DNA from: Spirochaetaceae bacterium
Lineage (GTDB): Bacteria; Spirochaetota; Spirochaetia; Treponematales; Breznakiellaceae
Assembly (NCBI GenBank): GCA_031278575.1
Contig: JAITKD010000002.1
Coordinates: forward strand, 1-16,412
DNA: 16,412 bases
Direction of reading: 5' to 3'
Below are positions 1-7,613 of this stretch, in pieces. Made by a program: the position numbers and the translations under genes. The notes beneath the pieces are model-generated. The model was not told the DNA's origin. It saw only the letters and a program-made list of their open reading frames with translations, and did not search any database. Position 1 is the first letter of the stretch, and each line of letters starts with the position of its first letter.

Positions 1-3
1 TCC

Positions 4-378
4 TTAGGGGAGGTTCTCCGCCTCCGGTCCCGCAGGCTGCGGAGGCGGGGTTGGGGGCTGTTCCGGGGCTGCGGGCTGTTCCTCCGGCCCCGGCGAAGCG
101 GCTTTGTTCAGGGAGAAAAGTTTGATCCCCTCATCGGGGAAACGTTCCTTGACGGAAGCCACCGCCTGGGCTATGCTCCGGGCCTCTTCTTCTTCACACC
201 AGATGACCAGGGCGAAATTTTCTTCCGGCCAGATGGCGTCCCCCATCCGGGGTCCGGTGGAACCCACTCCGTACACATTGGGGTATTTGGTATAGTATTT
301 ACCCGCTTTCTCGGCCGCCAGGGCCTCCAGGATGTTTTCTTCCACCGAATGGTTGGCAATAATTTCAATCCGTATCAT
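4..378 (-). CDS. PII-like (PG0541-type) transporter-associated protein
   Basis: A 124-residue soluble protein encoded directly after the RND pump, overlapping its stop codon as ATGA and preceded by a good GGGGAGG ribosome binding site 7 bases from the ATG. Residues 1-90 alternate strand- and helix-like stretches (MIRIEIIANHSVEENILEAL, then FALVIWCEEEEARSIAQAV, then IKLFSL), as in a ferredoxin-like PII fold, with a YTKYPNVYGVGSTGPRMGD loop between. Small PII-like proteins of this kind are known next to RND pumps in anaerobes, for example PG0541 in Porphyromonas gingivalis; their ligand is not established. I infer a cytoplasmic regulator or sensor of the pump. Residues about 91-124 form a Pro/Glu/Ala-rich tail that looks disordered. 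There is no signal peptide. The family assignment rests on context and fold pattern, so it is moderately sure. Confidence 0.72.
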   Translation of the reverse strand: MIRIEIIANHSVEENILEALAAEKAGKYYTKYPNVYGVGSTGPRMGDAIWPEENFALVIWCEEEEARSIAQAVASVKERFPDEGIKLFSLNKAASPGPEEQPAAPEQPPTPPPQPAGPEAENLP

Positions 379-3300
379 ATTCCGGCCTCCCCGGCCTGTT
401 CGGAACCAATCACCGGGCCGCCGCCCAGGGAAGCGGCCCCTTGATCGGACAGGACCTGTTTTTGCCCCTGTTTTTTTGAAAGCCCCTCGGCGATCCGATC
501 CCGGCGGGCCGCGGCCCGGGCGTCCCGCTCATCAGAACGCTTGTTCATAATGGCATAGATGGTAGGCATGAGGACCAGGGTCATCAGGGTACCGAAGGAG
601 AGGCCCCCCAGTACGGTTTTGCCGATGGGCGCCACCAGTTCCGACCCTTCCCCGGGGAAAAAGGCCATGGGGACCAGGCCCAGGATCGTGGTCAGGGTGG
701 TCATCAAGATAGGCCGCAGGCGGTTCCCCGCGGCTTCCACGCAGGCCTGGTGCAGGGGAAGCCCCCGCTTACGGAGCAGGTTGGTGTAGTCCACGAGGAC
801 GATGCCGTTATTTACGATAACCCCCATCAGGACCAGCAGCCCCACCGCGGTCAGGATATTGAAGGTGGTATTGGTGATCATATAAATCGCCACTATCCCG
901 ATCACCGAAAGGGGAATGGTAAAGATGATGATAAAGGGGTCCCTGAAGGATTCAAACAAACTGGCCATGACCCCAAAAACCAGAAACACCGCCACTATCA
1001 TAATCAACATAAACCGGCCCATCATCTCCATCATCTCCGCGTTATCCCCGGCGTATTCGATGATCACGTCATCCTCCGCGGGGATCTCCGCGGTGATAAG
1101 GGTCCGGACCTGGTTTTCCAGGATGTTGACTTTGGTACCCGGTACCGCCCCGGCGGTTACGTGGATAACCCGGCTCTGATTTTCCCGTTTGATGGTCAAC
1201 GGTCCGGTGCCTTCCTTGTAGGACGCGAAACTGGAGAGGGGTACCCTGCCGGCTACCTGGCTGTTCACAAAGATGTGGTCCAGGGCGGGACGGGTACTCC
1301 GGTCCGCCTCGGCGAGGATCATCACCACATCGTAATCGTGGCCCCCGCTTTTGTACCGGGTGGCGGTAATACCGTCCACCGCGGCTTTGATCTCGTTCCC
1401 CACGGTAAGGGTATTGAGCCCCAGGGCGTAGAGCCGGTCCCGGTCAAGCTCGATTTCGATCTGGGGGAGCCCGTCCTGCAGGTCCACCCGGGGTTCGGTA
1501 GCGTCGGGGACCCGTTCCCGGATAAGGCCGGCGATCCGTTCCGCCATGGCCTTCCCCTTCACCAGGTCATCGGTTCTGATAATAATATCAATGGGGTTCC
1601 CCCCCATGCCGCCTCCCATACCGCCCCCGCCGAAGTTAAAGATCACCCCGGGGAATTCATTAAAGTGGGCGCGCATTTTCGTTTTAATGTCATCGGCGCT
1701 GTCGATCCGGTCTTTGTAGTCGGGAAGGTTTATCCGCAGGGAACCTGAGTTAGCGCCCCCTCCCCCCATCATACCGCCCCCTCCGGCATTAAGGGTCAAC
1801 CGTTCATAACCCCGGACTTCCTTTTCCACAATGAGCTGAATCTGCCTCAGCACCGCCTCGGTCTCCGGAAGGGGGGTGCCCATGGGGAGGGTCACGTTGA
1901 TGCTGACCGAATCCGCTTCCTGCTGGGGCATAAAAACCCAGCCGATTACGGGGATCATAAAGAGGCTGCCCGCAAAGAGGACCAAAAGTACCATGATAAC
2001 GATCAATTTATGCCGCAAAACCCGGTTAATCGCCCGGCGGTAGAGGTCTTCCAGGGCGGTAAAAAACCTCCCGACTACCCGGTCAAGCGCCGCCAAGGGC
2101 CCCCTTAGGGATTTCTGCTTCCGGGTAACCAGGGGAAGGTAGTGGCTGGACAAAACGGGAACCAAAACGATGGCCGTAAAGAGGGAAATGGCCAGGGATA
2201 TGACCACCGTAAAGGCCAATCCCGCAAACAGCTCCCCCGCCATTTCCAACATCCCCTGAAAAGCCACCAGCGGGGCGAACACGCAGATAGTGGTCAGGGT
2301 AGAGGCGACGATAGCCACGATCATCTCCTGGGCGCCTAAAACCGCGGCGGACTGGAGCTTGGCCCCCTTTTCCCGGTAACGGTAGATGTTTTCCAGGATA
2401 ACGATGGAATTATCCACCAGCATCCCTATACCCAGGACCAGCCCCGCCATGGTCATCAGGTTCAGGGTGAGCCCGGCGAAATACATCATCATCATGGTGA
2501 TGGCAATGGACACCGGAATACTGATACCGATGATGAGGGTCGGTTTTATGGAACGGAGGAAGATAAAGAGGATAAACACCGCCAGGATGGCTCCTGAAAG
2601 GGCGGTATTGGTAACCTGGTTCAGGGAATTTTCTATCTGATCCGTGGTGTTATAAAGTTCGGTTATTTTGATATCCTGGGGGAGTTCCCGGGTCATCCGT
2701 TCCAGCCGGCTCCGCAGTTCCCGGGCGGTCTGTACGGAGTTTTTACCGCTCTGCTTCTGAACCGACATCATGACGGCGGGGATCCCGTTGACATACACGG
2801 CGCTGGTTTCATCCCGGTAGCCTTCAAACACATCGGCAATATCCCGGAGATACACACTCCGGGGCAGTTCCACCTGGCCGCCCGACGCGCCCCCGCCTTT
2901 ATAGGATATCACCGTGTTCCGGATCTGATCCAGGGAGGAATATTCCCCCATGGTGGTAAGGAGGTACGAAAGCCCCCCTTCGGTGATGGTCCCCGCGGCA
3001 ACCTGCATATTCTGGGCGGCCAGCATCTGTTGTATCTGGGTTACCGTCAGGCCGTAGGCTTCAAGCCGGGACTGGGGGATCTCCACCCGGATGATCTTCT
3101 CCCGCCCTCCGTTGACCGAAGCGGTGGCTACCCCCGGAGTCTGCTCTATCCGGGGTACGATGGTATCCGTCGCCAGTTCCCGCAGTTCTTCCGGGGAACG
3201 GTTCCCCGTCACCATAAGGCCCATGATGGGGATCATGGAGGGATCAAACCGGAAGATCGTGGGGGTATCCGCCCCGGTGGGCATATAATTCCTGACCCGT

Positions 3301-3638
3301 TCCAGGGCGTCCCGGACGGAATTGGAGGCGTCCGCCAGGTCCGTCCCGTAGGTAAACTCCAGCGTCACCATGCTGGAACCCTTGGATGAGGTGGAAGTTA
3401 CCTTTTCAAGGCTCGAAACGCCGGACAGGGCCGCCTCCAGAACCCGGCTGACGGATCGTTCCACCTCCTCAGGTCCCGCGCCGGTATAGTTGGTAACTAC
3501 CATCAGGTAGGGAGGGTTAATTTCGGGAAAAAGATCCAGGGGAAGGTTTACCACGGCAAATATCCCCAGCCCAATGAGGAGCAGAAAAATGATAAATATC
3601 GTTGTCGGCCGCGAAACCGCGGTTTTTGCAAAACTCAT
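375..3638 (-). CDS. RND multidrug efflux transporter, AcrB/HAE1-like inner-membrane pump
   Basis: A 1087-residue, full-length proton-driven pump of the inner membrane. It begins with a membrane helix (residues about 10-30) and LPLDLFPEINPP, and has two sets of transmembrane helices (about 340-560 and 870-1035) separated by two periplasmic porter regions. The TM4 motif GMLVDNSIVILENI places Asp409 at the AcrB Asp407 position, but Asp408 is replaced by Asn410. In TM10, VIVNNGIVLVDY has Asn943 where AcrB has Lys940. The TM11 RLRPILMT segment is kept. Two Gly/Met-rich loops (residues 618-628 and 669-680) fall near the AcrB switch loop and substrate channel. A charged cytoplasmic tail follows residue 1035. 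AAGGAGAGG lies 7 bases before the ATG and overlaps the adaptor's stop. Substrates cannot be read from the sequence; drugs, bile-like compounds or dyes are guesses. Confidence 0.95.
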   Translation of the reverse strand: MSFAKTAVSRPTTIFIIFLLLIGLGIFAVVNLPLDLFPEINPPYLMVVTNYTGAGPEEVERSVSRVLEAALSGVSSLEKVTSTSSKGSSMVTLEFTYGTDLADASNSVRDALERVRNYMPTGADTPTIFRFDPSMIPIMGLMVTGNRSPEELRELATDTIVPRIEQTPGVATASVNGGREKIIRVEIPQSRLEAYGLTVTQIQQMLAAQNMQVAAGTITEGGLSYLLTTMGEYSSLDQIRNTVISYKGGGASGGQVELPRSVYLRDIADVFEGYRDETSAVYVNGIPAVMMSVQKQSGKNSVQTARELRSRLERMTRELPQDIKITELYNTTDQIENSLNQVTNTALSGAILAVFILFIFLRSIKPTLIIGISIPVSIAITMMMMYFAGLTLNLMTMAGLVLGIGMLVDNSIVILENIYRYREKGAKLQSAAVLGAQEMIVAIVASTLTTICVFAPLVAFQGMLEMAGELFAGLAFTVVISLAISLFTAIVLVPVLSSHYLPLVTRKQKSLRGPLAALDRVVGRFFTALEDLYRRAINRVLRHKLIVIMVLLVLFAGSLFMIPVIGWVFMPQQEADSVSINVTLPMGTPLPETEAVLRQIQLIVEKEVRGYERLTLNAGGGGMMGGGGANSGSLRINLPDYKDRIDSADDIKTKMRAHFNEFPGVIFNFGGGGMGGGMGGNPIDIIIRTDDLVKGKAMAERIAGLIRERVPDATEPRVDLQDGLPQIEIELDRDRLYALGLNTLTVGNEIKAAVDGITATRYKSGGHDYDVVMILAEADRSTRPALDHIFVNSQVAGRVPLSSFASYKEGTGPLTIKRENQSRVIHVTAGAVPGTKVNILENQVRTLITAEIPAEDDVIIEYAGDNAEMMEMMGRFMLIMIVAVFLVFGVMASLFESFRDPFIIIFTIPLSVIGIVAIYMITNTTFNILTAVGLLVLMGVIVNNGIVLVDYTNLLRKRGLPLHQACVEAAGNRLRPILMTTLTTILGLVPMAFFPGEGSELVAPIGKTVLGGLSFGTLMTLVLMPTIYAIMNKRSDERDARAAARRDRIAEGLSKKQGQKQVLSDQGAASLGGGPVIGSEQAGEAGI

Positions 3639-3652
3639 GGTTATACCTCTCC

Positions 3653-4618
3653 TTAATTGACGCTCAAGGGCGCTACCCGGTCAACCACATTAATCCGGGA
3701 GCCGTCATCTAAAAGGGTATGGCCCCGGACAACCACTTCTTCGTTTGGTAAAAGTCCCTGCCGTATCTCCAGAACCCCGTCCACAAGGATGCCGGGAACC
3801 ACCGTTTTCCGCCGGGCAACCTGGAAGGCCGGATCCGTGGGATCCGTTTCGACGGTAAAAACATAGTCCTCCCCAAACCGCTGGATCATGGCTCCCGAGG
3901 GGATCTTGACGATATTTTCTTTCCGCTCGGTAATAACCCGTACCTTGGCGAACATCCCCGCCTTAAGCCGGGACCCGGGGTTCTCCACATTCACCTTTAC
4001 CTCCATGGTCCGGGAAGCGGGGTCCACCACCGGGCTTATCTCGTGGACGCTTCCCCGAAAGATCTCCCCGGGAAAGGCGTCCAGAGTAATTTCGCAGGGC
4101 AGGGACAGGGCCATCTTGGAAATAAACCGTTCCGCCACATACAGCCGGATCTCCAGGGCGCTGCCCCCGGTAAGCCGGGCCGCGGGTACGGACTGGCTGA
4201 TGGTCATCCCCACCTGGGCGGGCAAGGACACAATGGTTCCCCCTATGGGGGCCCGGGTTATGCCGGGAACATAGGCCATCCCCGGCTTGGAGGGATCCAC
4301 CGCGGCGATGGGGTCCCCGCTGCGGACCCGGTCTCCCACAGCCACATAAAGCCGGGTAACCCTGCCGGCCACGTCGGAATAGACGTCCACCGTGGAACCG
4401 GCCATAATATCCCCGGAAAGGGCCAGGTAGTCCCGGATCTGTCCATGGACCGCGGTGGTGGTATTCACCGCGAAGACCTGGACATCCCCCGCCGCGCCGG
4501 GGGCTCCTCCCGCTTCGGCGGAGGACTTCCCGCCGAAGCGGTCACAGCCGGCGAAACCTAGGGATACGATAAGTAAAGCCGCAAAAACGGCGGCAACCGG
4601 TATATTCATTCGTTTCAT
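3653..4618 (-). CDS. RND efflux periplasmic adaptor (membrane fusion protein), lipoprotein
   Basis: A 321-residue adaptor linking the RND pump to the TolC-like channel. The N-terminus is a lipoprotein signal: basic start, hydrophobic residues 6-21, lipobox GFAGC with Cys25 as the predicted lipid-modified residue. The first barrel-sandwich (lipoyl) half runs to about residue 108 (SDVAGRVTRLYVAVGDRVRSGDPIAAVD) and the second starts near 121 (ITRAPIGGTIVSLPAQVGMTI). Only about a dozen residues separate them, so the long coiled-coil hairpin of AcrA-type adaptors is absent. Borrelia BesA is a known spirochaete adaptor with the same loss. A beta-barrel domain (about 153-230, including SPVVDPASRTMEVKVNVENP and LKAGMFAKVRV) and a membrane-proximal domain follow. 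The start is supported by GGGAG 6 bases upstream and by the 4-bp overlap with the channel gene. ATG codon 4 is an alternative start. Confidence 0.92.
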   Translation of the reverse strand: MKRMNIPVAAVFAALLIVSLGFAGCDRFGGKSSAEAGGAPGAAGDVQVFAVNTTTAVHGQIRDYLALSGDIMAGSTVDVYSDVAGRVTRLYVAVGDRVRSGDPIAAVDPSKPGMAYVPGITRAPIGGTIVSLPAQVGMTISQSVPAARLTGGSALEIRLYVAERFISKMALSLPCEITLDAFPGEIFRGSVHEISPVVDPASRTMEVKVNVENPGSRLKAGMFAKVRVITERKENIVKIPSGAMIQRFGEDYVFTVETDPTDPAFQVARRKTVVPGILVDGVLEIRQGLLPNEEVVVRGHTLLDDGSRINVVDRVAPLSVN

Positions 4619-6096
4619 AACGGACTCCCGGAAAGGGTCCCAAAGGGAACCCCGATGGCATATTCAAGGTCAATAAGCCCCTTGAGATAATTAAAATTTT
4701 GTTCCAATACCCCGATCCGGGCCTTGCGTAATTCCAGCTCGGCATTTTGTACTTCCAGTACTTCCCGGAGCCCTGACCGGTAGGCTTCTTCGGTCAGGCG
4801 GTAGGTTCGTTCCGCCAGATCCGCCGTCAAGGTCAAGGCTTCCACGGTGGTCCGGGCGTGTTCCAGGGACATCACGGTATTGTAAATTTCCAGTTCCGTC
4901 CCCCGGATCGCCTGGGCAAGGCCGATATGGGCGTTTCGGATGTTGTCGTCCAAATCCTTTATGCCCTGGAAATTCGTACTAAAGGGAATGAGGCTGTGGA
5001 GTTGTATCCCCAGGCTGAGGGAAAAGGCCCCGGACTGCTGCCAGAAGTCTTTATTCCCCCAATCGTCCTTCCAGGGGTTCTGGGTAAAGGCATGATTGGT
5101 GTTCCAGCCTAAGGTCAACGAGGGGGTCAGGGAAAGCATCTGGACTTTTCGGGTGCTTTGTAAGAGCCGGATATTTTGCCGCAGTTCCTGAATATCCGGC
5201 CGGTTCGACGCGGCTTTGGCGATAAGTTCCGCCGTATCCAGGGAGATAAAAACGGTATCCTCCACGAGAGGGACAAGATCGAACCGCGTATCCAGGGGAA
5301 GCCCCAGGTCATTGGCAAAGGAGGCCATACTCAGCTTGAGGCCGTTTTCCGCCTGATCAATGGAGGGCTTAAGATTTTCCATGGACACCCGGGCCTGGAG
5401 CAGGGTCAGCTCCGGCACAAGGCCGGCCCGGTAATTTGCCTGGGCCATAGACACCTGCCGCTGTGCGGTAGCGTAACTTTCCCGGAGCATATTGATGTTT
5501 TCCCGGATCAAAAGCATCTGGTAGTAGGCTTTTCGAATATCCCGTTCCAGCTGGGCCTTGGCCTTGTCGTAGGAGATAAGCCCTCCCTCATAATCCAGGC
5601 GGAGGTTCCGTATCCCCTCAAACATAGCGGCGCTGACCGAAAGAGATGCCTGTACGGAACCGGCGATATGCCACCGGGAAGCCGCTATTGAAGAGGCCGG
5701 CGAAAAGGGAGTTGCCGGGATAGTAACGGTAGCGGCCTTGTTATCCATCGATAGGCTGCCCCCCAGGGTTACGCTGGGAATAAACCGGTTCCAGGACAGA
5801 TCGGACTTCCGCTTTTTGGTTTCCACCGAGACCCGGGAGGACTCCAGCCCCAGGTTGTTTTTAACGGCCAGCTCCACCGCCTCGTCCGGGGAGATCACCC
5901 GTACCCCGGAAGCGGGCTGGTCCTGCCCAAAGGCGGCTTCCGGAAAAATCAGAAAAAAACAAACCAGTACCGGCGGACCGAGCAGTTTGGTATGTCTGCC
6001 CATAAAAAGGCGTAAAGATTCACGAAAGGGAATTTTTACGCCCCTTGGGCAGGCTATTGGGTTCCGCCGTCGGGCGCCGTGAAAAAGAGGGATCAT
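4615..6096 (-). CDS. TolC-family outer-membrane efflux channel
   Basis: A 493-residue outer-membrane factor that would form the exit duct of the pump. It has the two OEP-type repeats: N-terminal SPDEAVELAVKNNLGLESSRVSV, long helical stretches rich in Gln/Ala/Leu (for example SYATAQRQVSMAQANYRAGL and the region near EIYNTVMSLEHARTTVEAL), and LTEEAYRSGLREVLEVQNAELELRKARI near the C-terminus. The chosen ATG has a strong AAGGAG 6 bases upstream. It leaves an unusually long basic leader before the signal sequence: the hydrophobic core is residues 40-52 and cleavage is likely after AFG57. An internal ATG at 6001-6003 (Met32) would give a standard signal peptide but has no clear ribosome binding site. 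The gene is second in the operon after the TetR gene and overlaps the adaptor gene by 4 bp. Confidence 0.9.
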   Translation of the reverse strand: MIPLFHGARRRNPIACPRGVKIPFRESLRLFMGRHTKLLGPPVLVCFFLIFPEAAFGQDQPASGVRVISPDEAVELAVKNNLGLESSRVSVETKKRKSDLSWNRFIPSVTLGGSLSMDNKAATVTIPATPFSPASSIAASRWHIAGSVQASLSVSAAMFEGIRNLRLDYEGGLISYDKAKAQLERDIRKAYYQMLLIRENINMLRESYATAQRQVSMAQANYRAGLVPELTLLQARVSMENLKPSIDQAENGLKLSMASFANDLGLPLDTRFDLVPLVEDTVFISLDTAELIAKAASNRPDIQELRQNIRLLQSTRKVQMLSLTPSLTLGWNTNHAFTQNPWKDDWGNKDFWQQSGAFSLSLGIQLHSLIPFSTNFQGIKDLDDNIRNAHIGLAQAIRGTELEIYNTVMSLEHARTTVEALTLTADLAERTYRLTEEAYRSGLREVLEVQNAELELRKARIGVLEQNFNYLKGLIDLEYAIGVPFGTLSGSPL

Positions 6097-6111
6097 AAAA
6101 AACTCCTTCGC

Positions 6112-6190
6112 TTAACCAGGGGAACGTGGTTACCCACCGAATCCGCCGGAGAACCGCAAAAACTAACTATTCCCCGGTTCTCCTGGTTAA
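6112..6190 (-). promoter_or_regulatory. Alternative stem structures in the leader of the TolC-like gene
   Basis: Segment 6112-6125 (TTAACCAGGGGAAC) is complementary to 6177-6190 (GTTCTCCTGGTTAA) at 13 of 14 positions. Segment 6148-6156 (GGAGAACCG) is perfectly complementary to 6175-6183 (CGGTTCTCC). The two pairings share 6177-6183, so they cannot form together. In the minus-strand transcript the long stem ends 3 bases before the AAGGAG ribosome binding site of the channel gene (6103-6108). This could be a translational switch, an attenuator remnant or a protein-binding site. Function is inferred; only the complementarity is seen. Confidence 0.5.
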
Positions 6191-6201
6191 TCACTAGTAT
6201 T

Positions 6202-6221
6202 GGCCCGCCCCAGGCGCGGCC
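6202..6221. other. GC-rich intergenic hairpin between TetR and TolC-like genes
   Basis: GGCCCGCC (6202-6209) pairs with GGCG plus GGCC (6213-6216, 6218-6221), with one bulged base at 6217 and a 3-base loop. On the minus strand, where the operon is read, no U-run follows, so it is unlikely to be an intrinsic terminator there. It may affect mRNA processing or stability between repressor and pump messages. On the plus strand a short TTTT follows, but no plus-strand gene needs a terminator here. Confidence 0.45.
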
Positions 6222-6264
6222 TTTTACGGCTTCTTGCCGCTTTTTACCATACATTAAATATAAC

Positions 6265-7491
6265 CTATTGGTAACATGATTTATACCCATTTATCCCTAA
6301 GGCAATGAATTTATATAGGGTTCTCAGGCTTTTATTTGGAAATTCCGAAACCGCCCTATCCTTGGGCCAACGCATCAGGACATTCGCGGTAAGAAACAAA
6401 ATCCATTGGGAGGTTTGCTCCTTTAAAGATTCGGAAAGCCCTTCCAGGACCGCGTTACCATCGATCTTGATATCCAAAAAGATCCGGTAGATCCGGGGAG
6501 GAGGCGAACAGCCCGGATCAATCCGCCGGGTCCTGAGCCAGTCCAGGGCGGTGAGGATCTCCGGCCGGGAACGGAGGTAATCCGCCACCCCGGCGATGGC
6601 CAGGTAAAACTGCTCCTCGGGAACAGCCGATGCCCGGATGGCCGCTTCGGCATAGGTAACGATCCGTTCAAATTCGGTTAAAAAAAGCTGTCCCAGCATA
6701 TCCTGTTTGTTTTTAAAGTGGGCGTAGAGGCCGCTTTTGGATAATCCTGAACGGCGGGCCACCATAGCCATGGTGGCGTTCCAGGGTCCCGCTTCGGCTA
6801 CCGCGCCGGCCACCGCCTTGAGCAGGCCCTCGTCTTCCGTCGTATCCAACAACCCGCGGGGAAGGGCCTTTTCAAGTTCCTCAAAGTTGATACGCTCTAC
6901 AATATCCCGGCGCAGCCCCAAGCCCCCGGCGATCTTTGCCTCGATCCACCGGATAAGCCCATGAACCTGCTCATCCGACGGGGGTTCATCCGGAGCGTGG
7001 CTATGTTTATGAAAACTGGCCACCCAAAAGGTCAGGGAGACCAGGATCAGTTGAAGCATGGGCGGATAGGTTTTGACCTCCTCATCAAGGGGACGTATCT
7101 TCCGCATATCTATACCCCAATGGTTCCATTCAGCCATAAGCTGCTCCGCTTCCCGCCTGCCGTAGACCATAAAAAGGGAAAAGATGAAGGCGTCCATATT
7201 ACGGGCGTAATACTCCACGATAGTCCGCATCATAATAAATTGCCGTTCTATCAAATCCGCGGTTTCCAGGGCTTTTATGTAACCGGGCTTGATAAATGCC
7301 GTATAGTGTGTAAAAAAAGACTCGTACATGGCGTCCAGCAGGGCTTGTTTGTTTTTGAAATGCCGGTATAAGGCGGCTTTCGTAACCCCCAAGTTCCGGG
7401 CCAAAAGGGAGAGGCTGGTCTGTTGGTAAAAATCCCGCCCCCAGGTCCTAAAGGCGGTGTTTATAATATCCGTTTTCGTTAACTGCGCCAT
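6265..7491 (-). CDS. Tandem TetR/AcrR-family repressor with two HTH domains
   Basis: A 408-residue protein, about twice the usual TetR length, with two complete TetR-type DNA-binding domains in one chain. The first helix-turn-helix is at residues about 26-50 (SLLARNLGVTKAALYRHFKN) and the second at about 241-265 (MAMVARRSGLSKSGLYAHFK). Each is followed by a helical region that could be a ligand-binding domain (about 55-200 and 270-400). Family members normally work as dimers on palindromic operators and release DNA when they bind a pump substrate. I infer autoregulation and control of the downstream pump, because the gene is first in the transcription unit and a perfect 24-bp palindrome lies 43 bp upstream of its start. 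The ribosome binding site is weak. No frameshift or stop separates the halves, so this is a true fusion or duplication. Confidence 0.9.
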   Translation of the reverse strand: MAQLTKTDIINTAFRTWGRDFYQQTSLSLLARNLGVTKAALYRHFKNKQALLDAMYESFFTHYTAFIKPGYIKALETADLIERQFIMMRTIVEYYARNMDAFIFSLFMVYGRREAEQLMAEWNHWGIDMRKIRPLDEEVKTYPPMLQLILVSLTFWVASFHKHSHAPDEPPSDEQVHGLIRWIEAKIAGGLGLRRDIVERINFEELEKALPRGLLDTTEDEGLLKAVAGAVAEAGPWNATMAMVARRSGLSKSGLYAHFKNKQDMLGQLFLTEFERIVTYAEAAIRASAVPEEQFYLAIAGVADYLRSRPEILTALDWLRTRRIDPGCSPPPRIYRIFLDIKIDGNAVLEGLSESLKEQTSQWILFLTANVLMRWPKDRAVSEFPNKSLRTLYKFIALGINGYKSCYQ

Positions 7492-7533
7492 AATACCCGC
7501 AACCGGAAAATTCGGCCTCCATATAGTAAAACC

Positions 7534-7557
7534 ATGTTACCGACCGGTCGGTAACAT
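7534..7557. promoter_or_regulatory. TetR-type operator, perfect 24-bp palindrome
   Basis: The half-site ATGTTACCGACC is followed directly by its exact reverse complement, GGTCGGTAACAT, with no mismatch. The ACCGACCGGTCGGT core is the common operator core for TetR/AcrR repressors. It overlaps the predicted transcription start (about 7555) of the tetR-pump operon, where a bound repressor would block initiation. Confidence 0.88.
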
Positions 7558-7561
7558 ATAT

Positions 7562-7590
7562 ATGATACTAATATATTTTTTTTACGGCAA
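7562..7590 (-). promoter_or_regulatory. Predicted sigma-70 promoter of the tetR-efflux operon
   Basis: On the minus strand TTGCCG (7585-7590) and TATCAT (7562-7567) are separated by 17 bases, with an A-rich spacer. They match the consensus at 4/6 and 5/6 positions. The start would be near 7555, inside the palindromic operator, giving a leader of about 64 bases before the TetR ATG. This is a sequence prediction only. Confidence 0.55.
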
Positions 7591-7613
7591 GGGGCCGCCG
7601 GCATTAAACCCAC

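Noticed and set aside
750..1748. A 332-codon plus-strand open frame inside the pump gene
   Set aside because: It is antisense to the well-supported RND gene, rich in His/Gly/Asp/Pro as expected from a GC-rich shadow frame, and has no recognisable domain.
3651..3672. TTGACGCT after TTAA near the adaptor stop, similar to the loop of the hairpin repeat
   Set aside because: Only a short word is shared, neither stem is present and the bases are coding sequence of the adaptor's C-terminus; chance is enough.
6001..6003. Internal ATG as the true start of the TolC-like channel
   Set aside because: It would give a more usual signal peptide, but it has no ribosome binding site, whereas the upstream ATG at 6094-6096 has AAGGAG at ideal spacing; kept only as an alternative.
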